In this document: in pieces, positions 51,524 to 61,450 of the stretch | Layout: each line of letters begins with the position of its first letter | Numbering within the stretch: the stretch's first letter is position 1 | From: Candidatus Methylomirabilota bacterium | GTDB lineage: Bacteria; Methylomirabilota; Methylomirabilia; Rokubacteriales; CSP1-6 | Length of the DNA: 64,000 nucleotides | Direction: 5' to 3' | Assembly (NCBI GenBank): GCA_035315345.1 | Contig: DATFYA010000104.1 | Coordinates: 1 to 64,000 of the forward strand | The notes under the pieces: model-generated | Database searches by the model: none | What the model was told of the DNA's origin: nothing | Seen by the model: only the letters and a program-made list of their open reading frames with translations | Program-made: the position numbers and the translations under genes

Positions 51524-52153
51524 CTAGCGCGGTGGACCGCCCGCCATCATCGCGGCGACCGCGCGCGCGAGCGGATCGTCGGCGGCGGCCAGCGCCGCGC
51601 GCGTGCGCCCCTGGTCCACCGCGTCGCGGTTCTGGCTGAGCTTGGCCTTGCCCTCGAGGCGATCGATCGGGATCTCGAAGGCGACGATGCCTCGCTGCAT
51701 GCCCGCCACGTAGTCGTCGGGGAGCGACTCGAACGACCATGCCGTCCCGCCCGCGCCCTCGTAGACGTGGACCAGATCGGCCAGCAGCGCCTTCACCCGC
51801 GACGCGTCCTCGACGAGCGAGCCCGTACCGGAGGCGTGCACCGCGACGTAGTTCCAGGTCGGCACGCTCGGATGCGTCGCGTACCACGACGGCGAGACGT
51901 AGGCGTGCGCGCCGGCGAAGACCACGAGGGTCGGACGGCCGGCGGCCAGGTAGCGCCAGTGCGGATTGGCCCGCGCCACGTGGCCGCGGAGGGTGCCGAG
52001 GGCGCCGCGACCGGCGTCCACCAGCATCGGCAGGTGGGTGACGAACGGCGCGCCCGCGTCATCCGCGGTGACCATCATCGCGAAGCTCTGCGCCCGCATC
52101 AGCGCGTGACACCAGACGGTGTCGGTGACCTCGAAGTGGCGAGGAACGTACAT
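51524..52153 (-). CDS. PaiB-type FMN-binding negative transcriptional regulator
   Basis: The 209-residue protein starts MYVPRHFEV, then FVTHLPMLVDAGRGALGTLR and AHAYVSPSWYATHPSVPTWN. This is the FMN_bind_2/PaiB pattern. Despite the family name, most members are FMN/heme-binding split-barrel proteins with unclear function. It is 15 bases downstream of the phzF stop. Confidence 0.9.
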   Translation of the reverse strand: MYVPRHFEVTDTVWCHALMRAQSFAMMVTADDAGAPFVTHLPMLVDAGRGALGTLRGHVARANPHWRYLAAGRPTLVVFAGAHAYVSPSWYATHPSVPTWNYVAVHASGTGSLVEDASRVKALLADLVHVYEGAGGTAWSFESLPDDYVAGMQRGIVAFEIPIDRLEGKAKLSQNRDAVDQGRTRAALAAADDPLARAVAAMMAGGPPR

Positions 52154-52168
52154 GATCCCTCCCGGGCC

Positions 52169-53086
52169 TCAGGGGAGGCGCAGGCGACCGTCGATGACCG
52201 GGACCACGCGGCCGCCGACCTCGATGCCGGCGACGCGCCCGCCGCTGGTGCCGACGCGGATGTGCAGGAAGCTCGGGCGGCCCATGCGCGTGCCCTGCTC
52301 GCTCACGATGTCGACCGTCGCGGCCGGCGCCACCAGCCCGCGCTCGACCAGATACGCGCCGAGCGGCCCGCTGGCCGACCCGGTGGCCGGATCCTCGGGG
52401 ATCCCGGAGGTGTGCGGAGCGAACATCCGCGCGTAGACGGTGGCCGCGCCCGGGGTTGCGCCCGGCCGGTCGGGAGCGAAGACGAACACGCCGAGGTTCG
52501 GCCCCTCGCCCTGCGCGGCCATCAGCGCGGGGACGTCGAGACGGGCGCGGTCCACCGCGGCCCGGTCCTCGAGCGGAATATAGAGGAAGGCGTTGCCGGT
52601 CGAGCCGGTGCAGACCGGATGGCCGGCCAGCAGGTCCGCCTCGGCCAGCCCGAGGGCCCGCGCGAAGCCGGCGCGATCGGTCAGCTCGGGCCCGAATTTC
52701 GCCGCCCCGTGCTTCATCCAGAGGAAGCTCGGGCGCGCCGGATCGCCCTCCAGCGTCACCTCCACCGGCCCGATGCCTTCCTCGAGATTGAACCGCGTCG
52801 TCCCGGCGGGCAGCAGCTTCTCGGTCGCCAGCACCCACCCGGTCCCGATCGTCGGATGCCCGGCGAACGGGATCTCGCGCGCCGGCGTGAAGATCCGCAC
52901 CCGCGCCGCACAATCGCTCCGCGTCGGCGGCAGCAAGAACGTCGTCTCCGAGCAATTCATCTCCCGCGCGATCCCCTGCATCTCGGCATCCGCCAGTCCC
53001 TCCGCCTCGAACACCACCGCCAGCGGATTCCCCCCGAACACCCGCTCCGTGAACACATCCACCTGCACGAACCTCCACTCCCTCAC
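52169..53086 (-). CDS. PhzF-family isomerase/epimerase-like protein
   Basis: The 305-residue protein has FVQVDVFTERVFGGNPLAVV at its N-terminus, EMNCSETTFLLPP with the catalytic Glu (about 45), PFAGHPTIGTGWVLA, and PATGSASGPLGAYLVERG in the second domain. It is probably an isomerase of unknown substrate, not necessarily phenazine-related. The GTG at 53086 is taken because GGAGGAGAG lies just upstream and the family sequence starts there. A long perfect inverted repeat lies 70 bases upstream. Confidence 0.9.
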   Translation of the reverse strand: MREWRFVQVDVFTERVFGGNPLAVVFEAEGLADAEMQGIAREMNCSETTFLLPPTRSDCAARVRIFTPAREIPFAGHPTIGTGWVLATEKLLPAGTTRFNLEEGIGPVEVTLEGDPARPSFLWMKHGAAKFGPELTDRAGFARALGLAEADLLAGHPVCTGSTGNAFLYIPLEDRAAVDRARLDVPALMAAQGEGPNLGVFVFAPDRPGATPGAATVYARMFAPHTSGIPEDPATGSASGPLGAYLVERGLVAPAATVDIVSEQGTRMGRPSFLHIRVGTSGGRVAGIEVGGRVVPVIDGRLRLP

Positions 53087-53155
53087 GCCCTCTCCTCCGT
53101 CTTCGAAGCGATCGTGTACGGCGCGCGCTCGGGCGCGTGCGGCACCGCGAGCGAA

Positions 53156-53314
53156 GGCCCGGGGGTGGGGGGCGGCGGGCGGCCTCGCTGGAACCGTGTC
53201 TTCTGCGGATAGTCGAAGGCGCGCCGTCCCATCTCGTGGCCGATCGCCGCGCATCAGCCGCCCGCGACTCAGCGTGTTCCAGCGAGGCCGCCCGCCGCCC
53301 CCCACCCCCGGGCC
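53156..53314. repeat. Perfect 39-base inverted repeat with 81-base spacer
   Basis: Arms at 53156-53194 (starting GGCCCGGGGGTGGGGGGCGG) and 53276-53314 are perfect inverse complements. They hold a run of G-tracts that could form a quadruplex on one strand. No transposase, and no clear target duplication beside it. It occupies most of the 233-base gap between phzF and the small coiled-coil gene. Confidence 0.92.
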
Positions 53315-53319
53315 GTTGA

Positions 53320-53517
53320 CTAGCCGACCCGCGACCGACTCTTCCGCACGACGTGCGCGAGATGCTCCCGCTGCTGCTCCAGCTCCTTGATCCGCAGCAG
53401 CCACTCCGCCCGCACCGCCACCATGCCGTCGCCGCCCAGCCGGTTCACTTCCTTCAGCGATTCCCGGTACGACGCCAGGGTGCGCTCGATCTCCTGCAGC
53501 TCCTCCGCCGCGGTCAT
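53320..53517 (-). CDS. Small coiled-coil protein
   Basis: The 65-residue protein is almost wholly helical: LQEIERTLASYRESLKEVNR, EWLLRIKELEQQREHLAHVV, a heptad-like pattern. Function is unknown. Its ATG overlaps the stop of the epimerase gene (ATGA), so it is co-translated with it. Confidence 0.7.
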   Translation of the reverse strand: MTAAEELQEIERTLASYRESLKEVNRLGGDGMVAVRAEWLLRIKELEQQREHLAHVVRKSRSRVG

Positions 53518-54386
53518 GCGCGGTCCTTCTTCGCCGCCCGCGCGATGGTGGCGATCTTGTCGGCGAAGCTCACCTGGCTGTCGTCCTGCGGCGCATAGCC
53601 GATCACCTCGCGCGCATTGGCGATCGACCAGAACCGGTGGCTGTTGCCGCTGATGCCGTAGATGATCTGGAACGGGATGCCCCGCGCGTCGCGGATGTCC
53701 TCGGTCTCGACCATGCGGATCGCCTGCTGCACCTGGTCGCGTCGCGAGAGATAGGCGCCGAGCGCGCGGTGCATCACCGGGATGTCGCCCGGCTTCACCT
53801 GGTCGATGTCGTCGTCGCGCGGCCCGCCGATGCGCCACTGCACGATCTCCAGCGCGCGCCCGTCCACCTTGCCGGTGGCGAACACGAAGGCCAGCAGCTC
53901 GTAGGCCGCCTTGGCCCAGCCGTACCAGTTGTCGGAGCGCGGCGGCATCTCCGGGGTCACCATGTCGAGCCGGCCTTCCCACACCAGCCGCTCGTAGTAG
54001 TCGGCCGCGTGGTTCGAGCTGCACACCACCACCCGGCGCACGCCCTCCTCGAGCGCGACCCGGCAGACGTTGTAGCAGAGGGCCACGTTGGTGTGCTCGG
54101 CCCAGAACTTCGCGTCGCTGTTGTCCTGCCAGGTGGTGGCGTCGAGGCTGGGCGCGCTGACGAAGCCGCAGTGGATGACCGCGTCGGCGCCGCGGAAATG
54201 CCGGCGATACGCGTCGCGATCGGGCCGGGTCAGATCCGACACCACCAGGCCGGGCACCGCGCGCCCGTCGCGCGTGGTGGGCCGCACGTCGATCGGCACG
54301 AGGTCCCACCGCTCGCCGAGCTCCGGGAACATCCGCTGGGCGACGTAGCCGGCCGCCCCGGTCACCACCACGCGTCGCTTCGCCAT
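53514..54386 (-). CDS. NAD-dependent epimerase/dehydratase (extended SDR)
   Basis: The 290-residue protein starts with VVVTGAAGYVAQRMFPEL, the TGXXGXXG nucleotide loop, then VIHCGFVSA. VCSSNHAADYYERLV and the NWYGWAKAAYELL segment (YXXXK) complete the SDR active site. It is similar to uronate dehydrogenase-like proteins. The substrate may be a sugar or sugar acid. Confidence 0.88.
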   Translation of the reverse strand: MAKRRVVVTGAAGYVAQRMFPELGERWDLVPIDVRPTTRDGRAVPGLVVSDLTRPDRDAYRRHFRGADAVIHCGFVSAPSLDATTWQDNSDAKFWAEHTNVALCYNVCRVALEEGVRRVVVCSSNHAADYYERLVWEGRLDMVTPEMPPRSDNWYGWAKAAYELLAFVFATGKVDGRALEIVQWRIGGPRDDDIDQVKPGDIPVMHRALGAYLSRRDQVQQAIRMVETEDIRDARGIPFQIIYGISGNSHRFWSIANAREVIGYAPQDDSQVSFADKIATIARAAKKDRA

Positions 54387-54411
54387 GATCCTCGCCTTGC
54401 CTCCTGTCGGA

Positions 54412-55305
54412 TTACTTCGTCCCGGACGGCGGATTGACCGGCGCCGGCGGCGTGGATTCGCCCCGCTCGGGCAGGCTCGGCCGGAGCGGCACGTACAGCA
54501 CCGACGGACGGCCGCGGCCGCCCTGCGGGTAGAGATCCATGAGGTCGTACACGGTCCGCGGCATGTCGGTGGTGACGGGCAGCCCGAGGCTCTTGGCCAT
54601 CTCCACCGTGATCGGGAAATCGTGCGTCCACCGCCCGTCGGACAGCGTGGTGGCCAGGGCGGTCGCCTTCGGCTTCGGCAGGTGCTTGGCCAGCACCTCG
54701 GCCACGAACGCGCCGACCTGGGTCCGCGCCTTCGCGGCCACGTCGGCGAGGATCAAGGTCTCGTCGTCGATGTCCTCGGGCCTCTTGATGACGGGAACCT
54801 TCACGATCGAGGCGGCGGGCATGCTGCCGACCTGCGGATCCACCGGCCCGAGCACCGCGTTGGGATCCATCACGATCTCGTCCGCGGCCAGCGCGATCAG
54901 CGAGCCGCCCGACATCGCGTAGTGGGGCACGAACGCGGTGACCTTGGCGGTGCGCTGGATCAGGGCCCGGGCGATCTGCTCGGCGGCCAGCACGAGCCCG
55001 CCCGGGGTGTGCAGGATCACGTCGATGGGCTGGTTCTCGGGGGTGAGCCGGATCGCCCGCAGCACCGCCTCGGAGTCCTCGATGCTGATCGAGCTGCTGA
55101 CCGGCACCCCGAAGAGGGTCACGGTGTCCTGGCGATGGATGAGCGCGATGACCCGCGACTTGCGCTCCTGCTGGAAGCGTTCGAGCAGCTGGGTACGGGC
55201 GACCTCGGGCCGGTTCGCCCCGTAGACCTGCTGGAGGATCACCGCGATCAGCACCAGCCAGAAGAGCGCCTTGGCCACGCTGGCCAGCCGCTGCCACCAG
55301 ACCAT
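54412..55305 (-). CDS. Membrane-anchored SDH-family Clp-fold serine protease
   Basis: The 297-residue protein has an N-terminal helix (KALFWLVLIAVILQQVYG) and a ClpP/SppA-like core: VSSSISIEDSEAVLRAIRL, VILHTPGGLVLAAEQIARAL, PHYAMSGGSLIALAADEIVM (Ser in AMSGGS, about residue 133) and NAVLGPVDPQVGS. It belongs to the serine dehydrogenase proteinase (SDH) group of membrane-associated peptidases. It sits upstream of the epimerase and downstream of an amidase. Confidence 0.88.
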   Translation of the reverse strand: MVWWQRLASVAKALFWLVLIAVILQQVYGANRPEVARTQLLERFQQERKSRVIALIHRQDTVTLFGVPVSSSISIEDSEAVLRAIRLTPENQPIDVILHTPGGLVLAAEQIARALIQRTAKVTAFVPHYAMSGGSLIALAADEIVMDPNAVLGPVDPQVGSMPAASIVKVPVIKRPEDIDDETLILADVAAKARTQVGAFVAEVLAKHLPKPKATALATTLSDGRWTHDFPITVEMAKSLGLPVTTDMPRTVYDLMDLYPQGGRGRPSVLYVPLRPSLPERGESTPPAPVNPPSGTK

Positions 55306-55324
55306 GCGATGGCTCTCTCTCGCC

Positions 55325-56779
55325 TCAGCGATAGTCGGGCGGGGGTACGAAGCCCTGGAACTCGCGCTCGAGCAGCCGCGCGAACTCGATGCACGTGCGA
55401 TCGCCGTACTGCGGGCCCACGATCTGGACTCCCACCGGCAGACCGGCGCGGGTGAAGCCGCACGGCGCGACGGTGGACGGCAGGTAGGCCACGCCGCCGT
55501 AGCCGGCCCAGAAGAGCTGGTCGGTGGTCGGCACTCGGCGCCCGTTGATGAGCACGGTGCGCTCGTACCGCTCGCCCTCGTGGTCGTGCGGGAAGGCGGC
55601 CGACGCGGCGGCGGGGCAGAGCAGCAGGTCCCAGTCGCGGAAGAACTCGGCCCAGCGCCAGCGCATCTGGTGGCGCGCCTCGTTGGCCGCGAGCCACTCG
55701 CGGTGCGAGGCCACGTTGGCGCGCATCATCCGCGCGTAGTAGCGCTCGTCGTCCGGAAGCAGGCCGCGCGCGATCTCGAGGTTCTGCCGGTACTCCTCGT
55801 CGGTCTGCCGCCCCGAGGTGGCGGCGCGCAGGAGGAAGATGTAGTGCCGCTGCGCCTCCGCGGTGTCGATGTCGGGCCGCGCGGTCTCGCTGACCCGGGC
55901 CTTGGTCTTGCGAAGGAAATCGGCGAGCGCCCGCAGCCGCGTCTGCACCTCCTCGTCCACCTCCGACTGGGCGTCGGTCAGCATCACCGCGACCCGGAAC
56001 TCGCGCAGCGTCTTCCGCTTCGGCGCGGGCAGGTCGAGCCGCCAGCCGACGCCGTCGATCTCGTCGGCCCCGGCCATCACCGAGAGCGCGATCGCCAGGT
56101 CCTCCGCGCTGCGGGCCATCGGGCCGACCACCGAGATGTCGCCCTGGGCCACGCGCCCGGGCAGGGCCTGCCCGCGCGGCGGCACGATGCCGAACGTGGG
56201 CTTGTGGCCGTAGACGCCGCAGTAGTGCGCGGGATTGCGAATGGACGAGCCGATGTCGCTGCCCGCCTCGAGCCCGGTGAGGCCGGCGGCGAGCGCGGCC
56301 GAGGAGCCGCCCGACGAGCCGCCCGGCGTCCGCGACACGTCCCAGGGATTGTTCGTGACGCCGTAGATGGGGTTGTAGCTCTGGTAGTCGGCCAGCCACG
56401 ACGGCACGTTGGTCTTGCCGAACAGCACCACGCCGGCGGCGAGGAGGCGGTCCACCGCGAGCGCGTGGCGCGGCGGCAGGTTGTCCTTCAGGGCAGGCAG
56501 CCCCCACGTGGTGGGCAGGCCGACGACGTCGTACGACTCCTTGATGGTCATCGGCACGCCGTGCAGCGGGCCCCACGACTTGCCCTTCCGCAGCGCCGCG
56601 TCGGCCTGCTTCGCGCGGCGCCGCGCGCCCTCCCGGTCCATGGCGACGATCGCGTTCAGCGTGGGATTGAAGCGATCGACGCGGGCCAGGAACGCGTCGA
56701 GGACCTCGACCGCGCTGACCTTGCCGCGCCGGATGTCGGAGGCGAGCTGCCGGGCACTCTTGAAATGAAGATCGCTCAT
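55325..56779 (-). CDS. Amidase (amidase signature family)
   Basis: In this 484-residue protein, GVPMTIKESYDVVGLP holds the catalytic Lys, DVSRTPGGSSGGSSAALAAG the cis-Ser region and GLEAGSDIGSSIRNPAHYCG the nucleophilic Ser. The Ser-cisSer-Lys triad is intact. The substrate is unknown; family members hydrolyse amides such as indoleacetamide, Glu-tRNA and fatty amides. It starts 8 bases downstream of the SIMPL gene stop. Confidence 0.93.
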   Translation of the reverse strand: MSDLHFKSARQLASDIRRGKVSAVEVLDAFLARVDRFNPTLNAIVAMDREGARRRAKQADAALRKGKSWGPLHGVPMTIKESYDVVGLPTTWGLPALKDNLPPRHALAVDRLLAAGVVLFGKTNVPSWLADYQSYNPIYGVTNNPWDVSRTPGGSSGGSSAALAAGLTGLEAGSDIGSSIRNPAHYCGVYGHKPTFGIVPPRGQALPGRVAQGDISVVGPMARSAEDLAIALSVMAGADEIDGVGWRLDLPAPKRKTLREFRVAVMLTDAQSEVDEEVQTRLRALADFLRKTKARVSETARPDIDTAEAQRHYIFLLRAATSGRQTDEEYRQNLEIARGLLPDDERYYARMMRANVASHREWLAANEARHQMRWRWAEFFRDWDLLLCPAAASAAFPHDHEGERYERTVLINGRRVPTTDQLFWAGYGGVAYLPSTVAPCGFTRAGLPVGVQIVGPQYGDRTCIEFARLLEREFQGFVPPPDYR

Positions 56780-56787
56780 GCCGGTCC

Positions 56788-57501
56788 TCACGGGTCGAGG
56801 GTGAACGTCACGGTCACCGAGGCCTGGATCTCCTGCTCGCCGGGCGCCACCGGTATCGCGGCGGACATGGCGATGCGCGGAGCCGGGCCCGGCCCGGGCG
56901 GCGCGACGCCCGCTTCCTGCACCGACAGCACGCGCCCGACCTTCAGGCCCGCCGCGGCGGCGTAGAGGTCGGCCCGGCGTCGCGCGTCGGCCATCGCGCG
57001 CTTGCGGGCCTCGTCGAGCAGCGGCGCCGGCTCCTGCAGGCCGAAGTGGATGCCGTAGACGAGATTGGCGCCCTGGCTCACCTGCCGATCGAGCACCTGC
57101 CCGAGGCGCGCGAGGTCGCGGACCTTCACCCGGACCTGATTGCTCACCTCGTAGCCGGTGATCTCGGGGGGCTGACCTTCCTTGGGCGCGCGGCGCTGCG
57201 GGGACACGCTGATGTTGGTGGTCTGGATGTCGCGCGGTCCGATGCCCAGATTGGCGAGCGACTGCAGCAGCCGCTCCATCGCCTGGCTGTTGGCGGCCAT
57301 CGCCTGCGCCGCCGTCGCGGCCTGCGTCACCACGCCGGTGGTGATCTCGGCCTGGTCCGGCGTCGCCGACACCGTGCCGGATCCCGCCACCGTGACGGTG
57401 GAGGCTCGCCGCGGCGCTCCGTCGTTGGGCGCCACCGCCACGCACGCCGACGCGGCGAGCGCCACGAGCAGCGCGAGCGCGAGCCCGAGCCGCGCGCTCA
57501 C
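56788..57501 (-). CDS. SIMPL-domain (DUF541) lipoprotein
   Basis: The 237-residue protein has a signal with lipobox (LALALLVALAASACVAVAP, Cys at about 20). VTVAGSGTVSATPDQAEITT, then ALLQSLANLG-like, NQVRVKVRDLARLGQVLDRQ, KRAMADARRRADLYAAAAG and GEQEIQASVTVTFTLDP are the typical SIMPL strands and helices. The family forms periplasmic oligomers linked to oxidative stress. It overlaps the end of the cyclic-nucleotide-binding gene by 4 bases. Confidence 0.87.
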   Translation of the reverse strand: MSARLGLALALLVALAASACVAVAPNDGAPRRASTVTVAGSGTVSATPDQAEITTGVVTQAATAAQAMAANSQAMERLLQSLANLGIGPRDIQTTNISVSPQRRAPKEGQPPEITGYEVSNQVRVKVRDLARLGQVLDRQVSQGANLVYGIHFGLQEPAPLLDEARKRAMADARRRADLYAAAAGLKVGRVLSVQEAGVAPPGPGPAPRIAMSAAIPVAPGEQEIQASVTVTFTLDP

Positions 57502-57992
57502 GGCGTGCCCACCGTGAACAGATCCAGCTCCTCGTCCTTGGCCCGCAGCCGCGTGATGAGGAAGCGCAGGAGGTTGAGGTAGATCACTTTGCCCACCCGC
57601 GCGTCACCCTCCGCGATGATGCGGAACTCCTCGCGCGACAGGAAGAACAGCTTCGCGCCCGCGAGCGATCGCGCCGCCGCCGAGGTGGCGTGCTCGTCGA
57701 TCAGCGAGTATTCACCGAGACAACGGCCGGGGCCCAGCGTGTTGAGATGCACCTCGCTGAGGCGCCGCGACCGGCCGCCCGACCCCTCGGGCAGGAACAC
57801 CTCGACGAGGCCTTCGAGCACGACGTAGAGCCCGGGTCCGCGCGTGCCCTCGGAGAGCAGGAGCTCGCCGGTGGTCGTCTCGACCAGCAGTCCGCGCGCG
57901 ATGATGTGGTCGAGCGCGGCCGGCGGCAAGTGCTCGAAGACCACCGAGGCGGCGAGGATGTGCCGATAGCCCCCCTTGCCGGTGAGCTCCAT
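57498..57992 (-). CDS. Cyclic nucleotide-binding domain protein
   Basis: The 164-residue single cNMP-binding domain reads GELLLSEGTRGPGLYVVLEG, VHLNTLGPGRCLGEYSLIDE (phosphate-binding cassette region) and the C-helix KVIYLNLLRFLITRLRAKDE. No DNA-binding HTH follows. The cassette has a Cys before Leu-Gly-Glu and lacks the RSA motif, so ligand binding is uncertain; it could be a Crp-like sensor without output. It diverges from the TAXI receptor gene. Confidence 0.87.
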   Translation of the reverse strand: MELTGKGGYRHILAASVVFEHLPPAALDHIIARGLLVETTTGELLLSEGTRGPGLYVVLEGLVEVFLPEGSGGRSRRLSEVHLNTLGPGRCLGEYSLIDEHATSAAARSLAGAKLFFLSREEFRIIAEGDARVGKVIYLNLLRFLITRLRAKDEELDLFTVGTP

Positions 57993-58098
57993 GGAGGGCC
58001 CATTCTGGCACAAATCGGCCGAGCCGCGCCGGCCCGGTTCGCGCGCCGCCCGCTCGCGCACGCGGCGGCTCGAGCGCCGCTGTGGTAGGGTACGCGCC

Positions 58099-58998
58099 GT
58101 GAGCAAGACCGAGGTCACGCTCGGCACCGCCACGCCCGGCGGCGGCTTCCCGGTGTACGGGCAGGCGGTGGCCGACACCATCAACGAGGTGGACGCGACC
58201 CTCGACGTGCGCCCCCGCAACACCAAGGGCAGCACCGAGAACGTGCCGCGGCTCGAAGCGGGCTCGATCGACCTGGCGCTCGTGCAGGGCGAGGTCGCCC
58301 ACGAGGCGCTCGCCGGCGTCGGACGGCCGCCCGCAGACCTGCGCGTGCTCGCCGCGATGTACTCCACGCCCGGGATGTTCGTGGTGCGGGCCGATTCGCC
58401 GTACCGGTCGATCGCGGATCTGAAGAGCCGGCCGGTGGCCTTCGGCGCGCGTGGCTCCGGCCTGATCCTCCTCGCCCGCTACGTGCTCGACGGCCTCGGG
58501 CTCGAGCGCGATCGCGACTTCCAGGCGGTGTTCCTGGACGCGGCCGGCGACGGCCCCGCCATGGTGATGGACGGCCGCGTGGCCGCCCTGTGGGGCGGCG
58601 GCATCGGCTGGCCCGGCTTCACCGCGGTGGCGAAGGGGCCGAGGGGCGGGCGGTTCCTGGTGCCCGATCTCGACGGCATCCACCGCATCCAGCGCACCCA
58701 TCCCTTCCTCAAGCTGATGCTGGTGCCCGCCAATTCCTACCCGGGCCAGACCACCGGGCTGGTATCGGTGGGCTCGTGGAGCTTCATCATGACGCGCCCG
58801 ACCCTGGCCGACGACGTGGCCTATCGGCTCGCCCGCGCGCTGCACCGAGGCGAGGCGGCGCTGGGCGCGCGCCTCGCGCAGGGGCGCGAGACCACCGCGG
58901 CCAACACCGTCGCCGCCATCGCCCGCCCCGAGCTGCTGCATCCGGGCGTGCGCCGGTACCTCACGGAGGCCAACCTGCTGGCCGGGCCGGCCCGGTAG
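58099..58998 (+). CDS. TAXI-family TRAP transporter solute-binding protein without signal peptide
   Basis: The 299-residue protein reads VTLGTATPGGGFPVYGQAVA, LDVRPRNTKGSTENVPRLEA, DLALVQGEVAHEALAG and VLAAMYSTPGMFVVRADSPY, the TAXI pattern. Normal members are exported, but from the GTG at 58099 no signal peptide is seen. Upstream in-frame sequence also gives no convincing one. It may act in the cytoplasm, or the true start may lie elsewhere. No TRAP membrane subunits are in the window. Confidence 0.82.
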   Translation: MSKTEVTLGTATPGGGFPVYGQAVADTINEVDATLDVRPRNTKGSTENVPRLEAGSIDLALVQGEVAHEALAGVGRPPADLRVLAAMYSTPGMFVVRADSPYRSIADLKSRPVAFGARGSGLILLARYVLDGLGLERDRDFQAVFLDAAGDGPAMVMDGRVAALWGGGIGWPGFTAVAKGPRGGRFLVPDLDGIHRIQRTHPFLKLMLVPANSYPGQTTGLVSVGSWSFIMTRPTLADDVAYRLARALHRGEAALGARLAQGRETTAANTVAAIARPELLHPGVRRYLTEANLLAGPAR

Positions 58999-59001
58999 GC
59001 A

Positions 59002-59012
59002 GAACCCGGTAA
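59002..59012. promoter_or_regulatory. Putative sigma-54 enhancer site 5 (GAACCCGGTAA)
   Basis: The right half matches the consensus perfectly, the left half is degenerate. Its centre is 77 bases upstream of the -24 of P6. It lies 3 bases after the TAXI gene stop. Confidence 0.55.
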
Positions 59013-59082
59013 CTCCGACGCGCGATCGCGGAGAGAGCGCCGCGCGGTGCGCTCATCCCCCGCGCCGACGCGCGCGCGAGCC

Positions 59083-59098
59083 GGGAACGGAACTTGCT
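59083..59098 (+). promoter_or_regulatory. Sigma-54 promoter P6 (glgX)
   Basis: GGGAACGGAACTTGCT has GG and GC exactly 10 bases apart and TTGCT at -12; the -24 lacks CAC. Transcription would start near 59109. That disfavours GTG 59108 and favours ATG 59132 as the start of glgX. Confidence 0.65.
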
Positions 59099-59114
59099 GA
59101 ACGGAACGTGCTGA
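59087..59114. repeat. Tandem 14-base repeat over the glgX promoter
   Basis: Two adjacent copies, ACGGAACTTGCTGA and ACGGAACGTGCTGA, differ by one base. The first contains the -12 element of P6; the second does not have the -24 spacing. Confidence 0.85.
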
Positions 59115-59131
59115 GACGACAGCGCGGCGAT

Positions 59132-61321
<2,190 letters not shown>

Positions 61322-61323
61322 GG

Positions 61324-61362
61324 GTTCAGCTGAGGGGTTCAGCTGAGGGGTTCAGCTGAGGG
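61324..61362. repeat. Three 13-base tandem repeats after glgX
   Basis: The unit GTTCAGCTGAGGG is repeated three times and runs into the start of palindromic repeat copy 3. The first copy directly follows the glgX stop, whose sequence CTGAGGG equals the unit's end, so the array may have grown from the stop region. Confidence 0.85.
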
Positions 61363-61447
61363 GTCAGGTCTTGCATTACGACATTTTCGTGTCCCGCTGC
61401 CATATCGCCCCGAGCGCGGAAAATGTCGTAATGCAAGACCTGACCCC
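61360..61447. repeat. REP-like palindromic element, copy 3
   Basis: Arms 61360-61387 and 61420-61447 are perfect inverse complements of 28 bases (GGGGTCAGGTCTTGCATTAC and on), around a 32-base loop. It lies between two convergent stop codons, 3 bases from the stop of the oxidoreductase gene at 61451. Confidence 0.92.
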
Positions 61448-61450
61448 GTT

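Noticed and set aside
53156-53314. CRISPR array or integron-like site in the inverted repeat region
   Set aside because: There is only one pair of arms, in inverted orientation, with no spacer series and no cas or integrase genes.
59099-59114. Second half of the glgX tandem repeat as another sigma-54 promoter
   Set aside because: Its GC at 59110 has no GG 10 bases upstream; only the first copy has correct spacing.
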